A stretch of 22,941 bases of DNA from Dunaliella salina (lineage: Eukaryota; Chlorophyta; Chlorophyceae; Chlamydomonadales; Dunaliellaceae): positions 229,600 to 252,540 of the forward strand of contig MU069475.1 in NCBI GenBank assembly GCA_002284615.2, in the 5' to 3' direction. The notes under the pieces were generated by a model, which was given only the letters and a program-made list of their open reading frames with translations, made no database searches and was not told where the DNA came from. Shown piece after piece: positions 9,201 through 16,404 of this stretch (position 1 is its first letter; every line of letters begins with the position of its first letter). The position numbers were made by a program, and so were the translations under genes.

Positions 9201-11208
9201 TGCTTGATGAGTTGACTCAAGTTACAGGAAGCATCTGGAAGCATTGGTTTTGGATGCCACAATAGGTTCCACTATTGGAATTTGAGGCCGGAAAGTTGTT
9301 CCCGGTAAATTCTTGGGTCCTGTCAGAAAAGGTCGACAGAGGTGGTTGGGGAGGGTCGGCTAGATTTTTGGGGACCCCCCCACAAGAAATTGCGAAGGAA
9401 CTTCTATGGGATTTGTGAGTAAATTGCTTAACTTATACCCAGTGCTGTGCCCTGACGCCTGACGGCGTCAAGCGTAATTTACGGTCCGTAACGTAATTTA
9501 CGATTTTTACCGTCAAAAACTAAATCTTGACCGTAAATGACGGTGATTTTTATTTTTGACGTTGACGATTGGGTATTTTCATTTTTTACGGTAGAAAATC
9601 GTCAGAAATTACATAAATTATAGGTGATGGCTGCAAATATGCACAGCTCTGCAGAAACCTGTGTCCTTTTACTTCAAGTGCGTTTGTGAAATAGTATCTT
9701 GTTATATCCACAAAAATTTCAGCATGAATCCAGGCAGGTTTACATGTCCTGCCCTTCATTTCTTCCCCTTCAGTCCAACATTTCCTAATCCTCCCCATCC
9801 CTGAACTCATCCTCCTCTTCATCTTGCTCTTCATAATCATCCTCATTCTCCTCCTCACCCCCCCTCTGCAGGCCATTGGATGGTGGGGGTGCAAGCAGCT
9901 GCTGTGGTTTTGCCAGGCTTTCCCCACCCACAGCCACTCTGGCTCTCTTGTTCTTGCTCCTAATCCCATGCCCAAGGTCCGTACTCATCTCTTTTCACAG
10001 CCTGTGTACTACAAGCGATTTTTTTCACGTCCAAAATCTAGTCACGGCAATTTGAGTTCACTCGGAAGCCTGCAGGTGCACTTGCTCGACCAATGAGTTC
10101 ACACTTTGGGTCACTTGAGTTCCTGACGGTCTGAGTTTTTCACACCGTTACTGACGCTTTCACACCGTCAGAAAAAGACCCACCGTAAATTACGGTTACC
10201 TGGCGTTGACGTCAAAAATGCACCGTTAATTACGGTGCCAAATTTATTTTACGGCGTCAAGGCACAGCACTGCTTATACCCTTTCAATTGGCAGCCTGCA
10301 GTAGCAAATGGATGAGAGGGGGGTACATGTGCAAGACTTTGAAACAGTGCCGAATGCATATGAGTCTGGGTTCCAGGTTGAGTGGAAGCAGGCATGCAAT
10401 AAATAATCCGAACTTCTAGGATAGTCTGAGGGTGTACGTTGCATTCATGTTCGGTGCAGTTAGGAGGGCACTTTGTGGACTCGCAAGCGAATTTTGAGTG
10501 CTTGGCAGGCAATTATCAATGGGCATGCGCTGCTTAATATTTTGCCCCATCACTCTGTTGCAGCTCACTACTTCTGTGCAATGAGCGCGCACATGATGGG
10601 TCATTGCAGGGTGAGCAGGTTGATACTGTTGTTGTTGTTGAGGAATCGGCACTGGAAGGCTTTTTTGGGGGGGTGAGTGTGTGGAGGAGGTGAAAAAATC
10701 AAGATGTTATGTTGGGGGTTTTCCCCCCCTTGCAAGAGGGGAGGGAAATAAGGCTCTAAACTATGTGATTTGGAGGTAGCCAAGAAAAAATCTTTTGTAG
10801 CAGCAACGGTTGCAGGACTGAAATGGTGATATGGTTCTCCTGCAATTGGTCAAGGCTGCTTTGGCCAGTCACCCAACAACATGTTGGTTTATGATAAACC
10901 AATGTGATTGCAGATTTTCCAGTTCAATTTACGTTTGGCGTGAAGCCAATTTTTGTGACTTTGCCGCAATGTCAGCCCTTATCCCAACCTTCTTTGCCTC
11001 CTTCATTTCCTCCACTTCACAAATCTTCTATCGAGACATACTGTTACCCCCACCACCACCCCCCCATTCTCCTATCAACACCTACTGTTATTCCTCACCA
11101 ATGTTCTTGTACCTGCAGGTGCTCGTCACAAAGGAGCTTGGCAATGTGGTGGCCAGGCCTGAAAACGTTGTTAGTTTAGTTGGGAAGGCCAGTCAGGATG
11201 AGAGCTAG
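183..11208 (+). CDS. NFACT-family (RqcH/NEMF-like, plastid type) gene, 3' part, 8 exons
   Basis: This is a split gene whose 5' end lies upstream of the window. The joined exons encode about 360 residues: the end of the NFACT-N region (LLDAYYAEMQ), a charged helical coiled-coil middle (LHQQLLSAVQGLHKKV, then ANIYRIPPG, then YKRARKLRRASDAV), and a complete C-terminal NFACT-R/DUF814 domain with NKQND, DLWFHIRGRPGSHVALR and KKPKGAKPGQ. In known members (bacterial RqcH, yeast Rqc2, animal NEMF) the protein binds the split large ribosomal subunit with peptidyl-tRNA and adds C-terminal tails to stalled chains. The spacing and wording of the motifs resemble cyanobacterial proteins more than cytosolic NEMF, so I infer a plastid-type paralogue; the transit peptide would be outside the window. 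All introns are GT-AG and the phases agree at every junction. The order and reading frame are strong evidence; only the first exon boundary is uncertain. Confidence 0.88.
340..1040. other. Intron 1 left part: C-rich tracts, no gene
   Basis: Apart from the dispersed repeat at 505-710, this stretch has no coding signal that I recognise. It holds two C-rich blocks (391-428 and 890-925). The first contains four C-runs separated by single A bases (401-416), which on the minus strand reads as a G-quadruplex-type motif. Confidence 0.5.
505..710 (+). repeat. Dispersed repeat, copy 1 (inverted partner at 10380-10580)
   Basis: The sequence from GAGTTGCAGCAGAGTTATGG onward aligns by eye, over about 200 bases, with the reverse complement of 10380-10580 (for example CTTGCAAGTCCACTAACTGC against CTTGCGAGTCCACAAAGTGC). 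Neither copy has a clear open frame or terminal repeats, so the repeat class is unknown. It sits in intron 1. Confidence 0.65.
1041..1624. other. Intron 1 middle: nothing recognised
   Basis: No gene, RNA gene or clear repeat was seen. Short open frames occur on both strands, but none resembles a known protein or has splice signals that would join it to the host gene. Confidence 0.5.
1625..1915 (+). repeat. Two-copy tandem duplication in intron 1
   Basis: Two segments repeat in order. TTTGGCTGTGTTTCTGTATT near 1633 recurs near 1806, and CTTCCAGCTGACTCTCCAG near 1747 recurs near 1862, each followed by GATGTAAGCCCTTTTGATCT. The unit is roughly 115-175 bases with indels. It abuts the 125-bp array that follows, so the whole 1625-2540 block was built by local tandem duplication. 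Confidence 0.75.
1916..2540 (+). repeat. Five 125-bp tandem units carrying the exon 2 acceptor and 5' half
   Basis: GAGGCAC ends at 2040, 2165, 2290, 2415 and 2540, giving an exact 125-base period. Each unit holds a short intron-like stretch (GATGTTGCTTGTTTTTGTGCAG or a variant) followed by about 97 bases of exon 2. Acceptor AGs fall at 2067-2068, 2192-2193, 2317-2318 and, for the real exon, 2442-2443. Units 2-4 keep the exon frame open and then meet TGA at the same place, within CAGCTGTGATG (CAGCCGTGATG in unit 4), because they lack the exon's 3' half and donor. Unit 1 is more decayed, with a small deletion after its acceptor. Only the last unit runs on into the complete exon. Confidence 0.93.
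2444..2621 (+). CDS. Host gene exon 2 (coiled-coil region)
   Basis: The exon starts after TTGTTTTTGTGCAG in phase 0 and ends CCCACCAG followed by GTGAAC in phase 1. It encodes SEDRHARLHQQLLSAVQGLH, then a helical segment, ending TANIYRIPPG, which matches the helix and 'AN(l/i)..I..G' step of NFACT proteins. It is the only complete member of a larger set of partial copies on both sides. Confidence 0.88.
2549..3260 (+). repeat. Degenerate tandem copies of the exon 2 donor half
   Basis: The block running from GATGTCTC through GCAAACAT to CCCACCAGGTGAACATT and on into the intron is repeated with decay. Donor-like sites occur at 2622 (real), 2810, 2938, 3072 and 3162, and a last copy near 3247 has lost its GT (CCAGGCAAAC). 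Spacing is about 90-190 bases. The intronic part (CACTGTGCGTGTGCGCCACTGA and variants) is repeated too, so the unit spans the junction. Confidence 0.85.
2679..2748 (+). repeat. (TTTCAAAGG)n short tandem repeat
   Basis: Alternating TTTCAAAGG, TTTCAAAG, TTTCGAAGG and TTTCGAAG units run for about 70 bases, inserted between the first and second donor copies of exon 2. The TTCGAA variants are palindromic. Confidence 0.9.
3396..3478 (+). CDS. Host gene exon 3
   Basis: The acceptor is GTTGCTGCATTGCAG and the donor is GAG followed by GTAATG. Joined to the G left by exon 2, it reads GAKEVECEDWDTGEVVKLPL and then DPTKSAVE. The tract corresponds to the short beta segment 'V.D...GE...L.LDP..S...N' that precedes the second helical hairpin in NFACT proteins. 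It ends in phase 0. No close duplicate of this exon was found nearby. Confidence 0.87.
3930..4580 (+). repeat. Tandem repeats of a pyrimidine-rich intron segment in intron 3
   Basis: About five units of roughly 100-130 bases share the order TTGAATCGACTGTCCATCCA, TCCCTGCTGGCAGCC, GCTTTGAAATGTGTGTGGAC, TTCCCTCCCTTGCTCTCC and then a CTCTCAG-type acceptor-like end (near 4069, 4195, 4448 and 4549). The same pyrimidine-rich order appears once more at 4908-4979, just before the true exon 4 acceptor, so the array resembles copies of the intron's own 3' end. Confidence 0.8.
4600..4900 (+). repeat. 36-bp minisatellite
   Basis: Units based on TTGACTGTCCATCCAGCAAA followed by CACTTCTTTCCCTCCC repeat about seven times with small length changes. 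Because 36 is a multiple of three, the array stays open in some frames on both strands (reading LTVHPANTSFPP on plus), but it is intronic and I do not regard it as coding. It derives from the core of the preceding larger repeats. Confidence 0.85.
5027..5131 (+). CDS. Host gene exon 4 (helical hairpin)
   Basis: The acceptor is ACTCTCATCCTTTCAG and the donor is GAGCAG followed by GTGAGC, both phase 0. It encodes ISRDIYKRARKLRRASDAV and continues SPLLEAAFEELEYIEQ. This is the 'N/A..(L/Y)YK..(R/K)K..RA...' helix of the family, which packs in the coiled-coil arms. It has three decayed copies immediately downstream. Confidence 0.9.
5132..5510 (+). repeat. Three decayed tandem copies of exon 4 with its donor
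   Basis: Exon-like blocks end at donors 5249 (GAGCAGGTGAGCC), 5363 (GATCAGGTTAACC) and 5496 (GATCAGGTGAGCC), spaced 114-133 bases. All carry GCATTTGAGGA(G/A)CT or a variant before the donor and CCACATTTGTCAAAAGACAT or a variant after it. The copies have one- or two-base deletions that break the reading frame (for example GGCGCCTCAG against GGCGCGCCTCAG), so they cannot substitute for exon 4 in frame. Confidence 0.9.
5655..5815 (+). repeat. GCTTGAAACAAGCTTGCTT repeats
   Basis: Four irregular copies of GCTTGAAACAAGC(T/A)TGCTT, two followed by CAGCGTGCCAA, lie 40-50 bases apart in intron 4. The core AAGCTT is palindromic. No coding role is seen. Confidence 0.75.
5970..6034 (+). repeat. 24-bp repeats beginning TTTAGGG
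   Basis: Two full 24-base units and one partial unit start TTTAGGGCCCTATAG at 5970, 5994 and 6018. Each begins with the plant-type telomere heptamer TTTAGGG and continues into CCCTA, making a short palindrome. It is interstitial and intronic. Confidence 0.85.
6076..6245 (+). repeat. Three tandem copies of the exon 5 acceptor junction
   Basis: TCTGCATGCAG followed by GTGCT occurs near 6107-6121, 6150-6166 and 6229-6244. The first two are preceded by TTTGTCAAGCCTG-like sequence and the last by GGCCTGGTCAATCC. Only the third continues into a valid exon; in the others GTGCTG runs into intron-like sequence. Confidence 0.8.
6240..6311 (+). CDS. Host gene exon 5
   Basis: The acceptor is GACTGTCTGCATGCAG and the donor is GTCCAG followed by GTGAGT, both phase 0. 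It encodes VLDSLQQLKSRTGPEDEKAL and then MEVQ, a charged helix matching the family's linker between the coiled-coil arm and the 'EEL...GY' motif of exon 6. Confidence 0.87.
7602..7682 (+). CDS. Host gene exon 6
   Basis: The acceptor is TGCTGCGTTCGCAG and the donor is AAG followed by GTAAAA, phase 0 at both ends. It encodes EELVSGGYMKPPPDAALAAK and then AASKARK. This is the end of the helical region leading into the basic linker before NFACT-R. Of the six versions of this exon in the neighbourhood, only this one has a correct acceptor, an intact frame and a donor. Confidence 0.87.
8049..8095 (+). repeat. (GGTTACAA)n short tandem repeat
   Basis: Five GGTTACAA-type units (one GGTGACAA) run in intron 6 between two decayed exon 6 copies. 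The flanking phrase CCAAACCATGAAAGG occurs on both sides. Confidence 0.9.
8360..8640 (+). repeat. Short imperfect repeats in intron 6
   Basis: The phrases CTGTCTACATACCAAC, CTATCAGCTGGCTGTTGCAA and CAGGCCAGCTGTTGCAAACA recur, with the (G)CTGTTGCAA(A/G)CACTT core appearing at least twice. They lie just before the exon 7 acceptor. No coding role is seen. Confidence 0.65.
8657..9040 (+). CDS. Host gene exon 7 (NFACT-R / DUF814 domain)
   Basis: This is the largest exon: 128 codons, phase 0 at both ends, acceptor GTGAATCTTTCCAG, donor CAG followed by GTGCGT. After a basic, low-complexity linker (ANARASKRGDKTN) it encodes the NFACT-R domain: GGYQVLVGRNNKQNDVLSHT, DLWFHIRGRPGSHVALR, QCAADLAAYFSKGRQ and KKPKGAKPGQ. 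In the family this domain contacts the ribosomal subunit and tRNA. The segment GSKAGSPNTRPEIGDEDVQ is slightly longer than the usual loop before the alpha helix. All hallmark residues of the domain are present, so the gene appears functional. Confidence 0.95.
9041..9431. other. Intron 7 left part: nothing recognised
   Basis: No gene or clear repeat was seen between the exon 7 donor and the transposon's target duplication. Confidence 0.5.
9440..10272. mobile_element. Non-autonomous hAT-type DNA transposon, 833 bp
   Basis: The termini are inverted repeats: CAGTGCTGTGCCCTGACGCC at the left and the complement of CAGTGCTGTGCCTTGACGCC at the right. They are flanked by a perfect 8-bp direct repeat CTTATACC (9432-9439 and 10273-10280). 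An 8-bp duplication with CAGTG termini is the signature of the hAT superfamily. The subterminal regions (9460-9600, 10130-10260) are packed with palindromic CGTAA(A/T)TTACG-like motifs, probable transposase binding sites. The interior has no full transposase. A minus-strand frame (9785-9988) ends in a run of acidic residues, possibly the tail of a deleted transposase, but this is weak. The perfect target duplication suggests a fairly recent insertion into intron 7. Confidence 0.88.
10281..11118. other. Intron 7 right part: dispersed repeat and polypyrimidine tract
   Basis: The stretch 10380-10580 is the second copy of the dispersed repeat. The region 10980-11117 is rich in pyrimidines (TTCTTTGCCTCCTTCATTTC and similar) and leads to the exon 8 acceptor. 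Nothing else was recognised. Confidence 0.55.
10380..10580 (-). repeat. Dispersed repeat, copy 2
   Basis: The reverse complement aligns with 505-710 over about 200 bases with scattered differences, including GAGCTGCAACAGAGTGATGG against GAGTTGCAGCAGAGTTATGG. The two copies lie in introns 1 and 7 of the same gene in opposite orientation. Confidence 0.65.
11119..11208 (+). CDS. Host gene exon 8, last exon with stop
   Basis: The acceptor is TTGTACCTGCAG and the frame is phase 0. It encodes VLVTKELGNVVARPENVVSL and then VGKASQDES, ending at TAG (11206-11208). VLVTKELGNVVARP is the closing strand pair of NFACT-R, directly following KPKGAKPGQ in exon 7. There is no C-terminal NFACT-C extension, consistent with a bacterial/plastid-type rather than cytosolic NEMF protein. 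Confidence 0.9.
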   Translation: MLVTKELGNVVARPENVVSLVGKASQDES

Positions 11209-11510
11209 CGAGTGGGCCAAGAAAAGCGGTTTTACAGGTTTGGTTAGACCATCCATCTTGAGTTTTCACACACTTTCATTTCATGGGTTGCCAAATATTT
11301 CCCCATTCACCTTACATGCTCCTTTATTACGCAAACTGCTCAAATTGAATTAAAGAATGAGTCGTTTTCAGCGTTCTTCATCTATAATTTGGGTAATTTT
11401 CCTGCATTTATGCCTGGCAGGAACATGCCTTGAGCAGTCCAGTAACCCTGTCAATGAATGCAAAGGGAACAAACGGCGACACATCTCAACAAAGCTACTC
11501 TCTTTCCCAG
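11209..11510 (+). other. Host gene 3' flank / probable 3' UTR
   Basis: The sequence downstream of the stop contains no further exon that I recognise. An ATTAAA lies at 11349-11354, but no clear polyadenylation site can be assigned. Confidence 0.4.
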
Positions 11511-12263
11511 GAAAAGAAAAGAAAAACAGAGGGAAGACTACGTAGGCAGTGAGAATGCCTCCCATATCAATCAATGTTGTACACTGAACCTGGCAATCAA
11601 TGATGAGCCTGCCCCAACACTCGACAAGGAAAGCCTTACAGCCAAGTCATGGCTATGGTTTATGCAGATGAAAGGGTGGTGGGACGGCAAGGAGTTGGGT
11701 AGCTAAGGGGGGCTGCCGCCCTTGGTATGCTATAAAGCCCTGTAGTCCCTGAACAAACAAGCTTATACACCGCTCCATCAATACTTAGAGTGTTTCAGCC
11801 CCTCAGTTTACTCATGAAGTTCAGCGCTTACAAGCACATGATCCACTGGATTGTGATTTGATGATGGAGCAAGGAGGAATGAGCAACCACATGCATGGAT
11901 GGGAAGCAAAGGAGGATCACTTGTCAAGTCTTTTGGCCAGAATACCCACTGCTCCGTAAGCATGGGGACATGACCATAACAAGTGTTTTCTTTGTTCAAG
12001 CGCCCGCACAAAGGAGCAAGCAGCATCTGCGGTACGCCATTTACATACACATGCCAAACCTCTAGGCCAGCTGTGCCTAGCGAAGATTGAGGGCCTTCTT
12101 GTGAGGCCTCTTAACTTTCCAGTTAGGGAACCCCCCTTAATGCAAGCGGGTCTGGCTTGCGTAGGTTTTTCCTCTCTTTTCTTTGGCCTTCTGATCCTTG
12201 GACCCCATGTAAGAGCAGGCGCCACCAAATCTCCTTCCAACTATTAACCCACTGGATTTAGAT
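11511..12263 (-). mobile_element. 3' UTR and (TTTTC)n tail of the reverse transcriptase element
   Basis: Read on the minus strand, the element runs from the reverse transcriptase stop to a 3' end with ATTGATATGGGAGGCATTCT, CTGCCTACGTAG (11538-11549) and a short CTTTT-type tail (11511-11526). The same ATTGAT...GGGAG...CTGCCTACGTAG followed by (TTTTC)n closes the element at 17351. A run of in-frame stops shows this part is non-coding. The duplicated target site could not be identified. Confidence 0.65.
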
Positions 12264-13814
12264 TTACATTTGGGGACCTTCAGCCAGATTGTTCGACTGA
12301 TCGGCCTGTGACTGGTCCTCGCCAGCCAACATAATATCCATAAGCTCAGAAATAAACAAATAAAGCTTGTTGTTGTGTTGCAAGGGGAAATCCTGCACAC
12401 CCTGGACACTAACTTGCTGTAAATAAGGTTGTTCCATTGAAAAAACACCTGGGAAGCAGTTGAACAGGTAAGCATACTTTCACCTCAAATCACAAACAGC
12501 TGCGTTTCTGCACGTCAAAAGGGCATGGACTTCATCCTGAATCTCAGCGCTAGAGCAGCAATCACACACGAGAGAGTTTCGAGAATCCCAAGCCGCTGTC
12601 TCCACCTTCAGTCTGTGTGCCCTGAGTCTGACTCGGCTAACATTCCTCACGACATGTTCAGACAGATCCAAGTGCATGTGTCCTGGTAAGCGGGCAAGGG
12701 CACGCTCATTGTGATCAAAAGGCAATGCAAACAAAGTTTGATAGGTTGCCAATTTACTGTAAGCCTCCTGTGGGTTTACTCCCTCACCATCTCTCCACAC
12801 TGCCCGCAACCTGTGCCTGAGGTCAGCGGTGAACTCTTGAGTAGAAATAGGAGTACCCTGCCACACAGCTTCAACAAAGGAATCACAGCGCCGCAATCCT
12901 TGAAAGGCATCTAAAACTTGAGCAGTCCAGCAAGAAGGCTCACGAGAATGAATGTTCAGATCCGCTTTCAGCACGCTTCTCAGCGTCTTGCTATTGAACC
13001 TGAGCATGCTGTTATACATTTAAACAACAGATCTGAACCAATAAAACTGGAGCGGCTCATGACCACACTCCCGCAAAACAGCCCAGTTTGGAGTGGTACG
13101 TTTAACACCCAGCGTGCTTTTTAGATAACTCATGTGCCGCACTTGCAGGTCACTTGCAAACTCCTTGCCCTGTTTAATGTACTCAGTTCCCTACACCTGC
13201 CCTGCATACAGTCCAGCCGGAACCACATACGTCTTCCCAAGCCACAGAGAGACATATGGCCTATTTGCCAGAGAGTGCCCACGAACAAATTGACAGACCC
13301 GAAAAGCAGACGCCATGAACGGACCAGTAGCATGCTCAGAGGACTTAGTCATGCTCATGCGTTTGTGAAACATCATGCCGAGGTACTTGAAAGACTCCTT
13401 GTGTGCCAGTGGCACCCCCCCAACACGAAAAACAGGCAGATCTGACCCTGAGGAATTAAAGTGAACTACCTCCGACTTAGCGGTGTTGATAATTCAGTGC
13501 TTCCGCTGAGCATACGCATGTAAGCGGTTCAGCATGGTCTGCAAAGCATGAGGATCATTGGCCATCAGAGTCAGGTCATCAGCGTACAACATGTGCGTCA
13601 CATGGAACTCAGCTGTACCCGTTACAGCACCTTGCACCCTTTCCGCAATTTCATCAATGTCATTCACATACAGAGAAAAAAGCAGAGGGGATAAAGGGCA
13701 CCCCTGCTTTACACCCGTGTTAGGGTTCACCCGAGCAGCCTTCAGTCCATCCCTCAAAATATACTCATCAGCATTGTACATGTTTTTAATGATGGGGGGG
13801 TGCCACTGGATCAT
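12264..13814 (-). pseudogene. Non-LTR reverse transcriptase, 5'-truncated pseudogene
   Basis: A single minus-strand frame runs 517 codons from 13814 to TAA at 12264-12266. It has reverse transcriptase motif B (GVKQGCPLSPLLFSLYVNDI), motif C (MLYADDL), the following SFKYLGMMF segment, a long C-terminal region, and a CCHC-like cluster (CDCCSSAEIQDEVHALLTC). The frame is interrupted by four stop codons at 13494-13496 (TGA), 13191-13193 (TAG), 13020-13022 (TAA) and 12480-12482 (TGA), with no frameshift. The fragment begins between motifs A and B; upstream of the first ATG are four consecutive stops (TAA TAG TGA TAA), so 13814 marks the truncation point. No RNase H or endonuclease follows the C-terminal region. 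Confidence 0.9.
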
Positions 13815-14285
13815 TTATCACTATTACCCCACCGGAGGTTCCACACCTGGTGGATCCTAGGGAGGACATCAATGAGCTGGCTGGGGTGGGGTGGGGTTTG
13901 GCGCAGTCAAGGAGGTTGAGGCAAGGGTGATGGCTGAGCAGGTGCACAGGTGCCAGGCTGCCTGCCTGGCTGCGCGCCCTGCGGAAAGCTGGATAGCCGT
14001 CAACCGCCGGTTGTGAAACCTTTTGAGAAGTAATGGTGGTCCTGGGCGGTGAGCCAATGGAGGGGCCCTATGCTATTCCCCTGCTGCCCATGTCCCCCAT
14101 CCTGCCACTCCTGTTGCTGCCAAATGGGCGTCCGGTGGTGGTCCTCCCACTGATCCTTGTGCTGCTCCTGTTGCTGGTGCTTGGGTGGGGTCTGATAGGA
14201 GCAGCCATCCGGGCCGCGCTAGCCAAGGTGGCCCCAATGGCTTAAGTTTGTTCCTGTGGCTGTCGCGGCGGCTCCTTTTGAGGCT
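13815..14285. other. Unassigned region beyond the retroelement truncation
   Basis: No supported gene was found. A plus-strand frame at 14033-14245 is leucine-rich only because of CTG/CTCCT bias. GGTGGGGTGGGG occurs at about 13885. Confidence 0.45.
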
Positions 14286-14515
14286 GCTGATAAAATTGCT
14301 GCTGCCGCTACTGCTGATGTTGCTCTGCTGCTTTTGAAAGGGCTGAGGCTGCGGCTGTTGTAGCAGATGCTCTCGTGGCTGCTACTGCTGCTGCTGTTGT
14401 ATCTGCTGCTGCTGCTGTTGCTGTTGCTGCTCCTCCTGCTGCTGATCGTGCTCTTGCTGTTCTTGACTCTGTTGCTGCTGCAACTGCTGCTGCTGCTGCT
14501 GCTGCTGTTTTTGAC
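14286..14515. repeat. Imperfect (CTG)n / (CAG)n trinucleotide repeat
   Basis: GCTGCTGTTGCTGCTGCT-type sequence runs for about 230 bases. It is open in several frames: poly-Leu or poly-Ala on plus, poly-Gln on minus. The minus frame (14612-14382) reads a normal-looking 35-residue lead (LGDEVLLPTWLKWREYMQAG) before the glutamine run. It could be a fragment of a coding exon, but there is no other support. Confidence 0.8.
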
Positions 14516-15035
14516 TGCCTGCTGTGCCGGCTTGCATGTACTCCCGCCATTTCAGCCAAGTTGGTAAGAGGACTTCGTCACCAAGTTTACACAATCTGAT
14601 AATGCTGGGCATTTGATAGAACTTTTCTTATACATGCTTATTTTTCCCCAATTGTGTGCAGGAGTGTCTTCACTCGGTGTTGCAGCTTTCCTAAATGCGA
14701 CACTCAGCATGCTTTGTTGTTTAATGAGTCTTTTTGCAATGCAGAAGCAAGCACAAGACACATGCTGCGCAGCTTGGTGCTTGTTACTTTGCATTTGCTG
14801 ATCTTGCTCCATTCCAAGCAGCATGTGCTTACAAGTTGAGCTTCGTGGTGGAATTCTGGTAGTACACTTGCATTTGTTTCCATAGTGGTCAAAGTGGTCA
14901 TAGTGATCACCAAGTGCTACTCATGGCCTGCACAGCTCTGACTTGAGAATATGGACTCAGTCATTTTAGGGAAAGAGAGTTTTGTGGATTCATGTCTAAT
15001 GAAAATGTAGAGGCAAAAAAGCCAACAGCCTGGCA
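14516..15035. other. Intergenic stretch, nothing recognised
   Basis: No gene, RNA or mobile element signature was seen between the CTG and ATT repeats. Confidence 0.45.
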
Positions 15036-15054
15036 TGGATGTCATTAATACTAT

Positions 15055-15180
15055 TATCGTCATCATCATCACCATCATTATTAATCTCTTTATTAATCTC
15101 ATTATTATTATTATTATCATTATTATTATTATTATTATTATTACTATTATTATTATTATTATTATCATTAATACTATTAA

Positions 15181-15243
<63 letters not shown>
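15055..15243. repeat. (ATT)n trinucleotide microsatellite
   Basis: An imperfect start (TCATCATCATCACC) passes into nearly pure ATT/TTA repeats from about 15102 to 15243. The long open frames across it (poly-Ile, poly-Asn, poly-Leu) are trivial products of the repeat. Confidence 0.97.
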
Positions 15244-15960
15244 AGTTAAACAAGGTGAACCTTATCTGTTATGCGCACAACTTCGCTGCATCATTGGATT
15301 GCATCACTATTGCTGCTGCAAGGATCTGGATCAAGAAGTCTTGAGGAATACGAGCAGATTTTGGCTTCGTGACCAATGCTTGAAGGTTGAATACTTTAAA
15401 TGCTCATTGCGCCGTAAACCTGTAAAGTTTACAAAGTAAACTAGTAAACCTGAACCTTTAAATGGCTGGGTGCTTCAAATATCTGTGAAAAGTGTGAGTG
15501 TGCTGAAGACCAAGAACAGAAGCATGAGAGGGGGGAGGGGGGGAGAGGGAGATTCCAACCAAAGAATTATCAGTTAACAGGCTGTCATGGTTTGAGGGGT
15601 TTTCGTCACTCCGTAAGACACCTCAAAATGGGACAAGACTTCTCAGTAAATGGGCATCCTGGACTTCCTGGCAAGGTCTTCAATCCATCTGTTGCTGCAC
15701 ACATGGACACAACCATTCCTACTACTTTTGGGCTTTGGTGTGTGCCACTGCCGGCAACCTGGCGCAGCCAGGCTTTATCCATTGACGCATTCAATAACAA
15801 TGTTGCTTTCAGACTTCTTTGTTTGCCACTGCCGCCTACGAATGTATTTTGGTATTTAGGTAGTACCTCAATTTGCTTGGACCTCAGCCAGCGCTCCTTT
15901 TGCCCTTGATTCCCTGAATGGCGTTAACAAATATGATTTGTTCAAAGGTCCACCGGGTCT
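15244..15960. other. Unassigned region
   Basis: No supported gene was found. GTAAACCTGTAAAGTTTAC and related short inverted sequences occur near 15413-15445. The plus-strand frame at 15592-15909 has no recognisable domain. Confidence 0.4.
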
Positions 15961-16150
15961 ACCAAGGCTCAACTCGGCATAGTTGAGTCGCAAACGCCGA
16001 CCTTCCCGGAGGTATGGAATAAGTCCCCAGATCGAATGTGGCCAGGGTGGAAAAAGATGCCCTCTGTCGATGGGAGTGATTGGGAGGCTCTTTTCTGAAT
16101 GCGCGCAGCCTAAGGGCAAGCATAAATCCTTCTTTTCTTTTCTTTTCTCC
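15961..16150 (+). mobile_element. Plus-strand retroelement 3' end with (TTTTC)n tail
   Basis: GATTGGGAGGCTCTTTTCTG, then GCAGCCTAAGG, then CTTCTTTTCTTTTCTTTTCT (16131-16150) mirror the order seen at the 3' ends of the minus-strand elements (GATGTTGGGAGAGTTTTTCT, CTGCCTACGTAG, (TTTTC)n), here in the plus orientation and more diverged. A 7-bp hairpin CTCAACT...AGTTGAG lies at 15968-15987. No coding region could be assigned to it. Confidence 0.5.
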
Positions 16151-16201
16151 CGTTGTTGCCTCAGGAAGCACAGTGTTTTACATCTGCTCCAAAGTGACAT
16201 G

Positions 16202-16202
<1 letters not shown>

Positions 16203-16292
<90 letters not shown>

Positions 16293-16297
16293 ACACA
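16203..16297. repeat. (CA)n microsatellite
   Basis: About 47 CA units follow a short CGCG start. The poly-Thr/His and poly-Cys/Val frames over it are repeat artefacts. Confidence 0.97.
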
Positions 16298-16404
16298 TCT
16301 TCTGTCGCAATTGCTTTAAGGGGGGCAGGCGAGCTGCACAGAAATTACAAGGATTTTTTTTTTAATTTTCAAACCATCACACTTACAAATCCACCAAGCT
16401 TGCA

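Noticed and set aside
11341..11360. ATTAAA as polyadenylation signal for the host gene
   Set aside because: A single weak hexamer variant with no supporting downstream element; too little to call.
14308..14567. Leucine-rich frame resembling a membrane protein
   Set aside because: It is caused by CTG repeats; three frames are open at once, which argues against coding.
15035..15439. Long Ile-, Leu- and Asn-rich frames
   Set aside because: They are products of the ATT microsatellite in different frames.
15868..16296. Poly-Cys/Val and poly-His/Thr frames
   Set aside because: They are products of the CA microsatellite.
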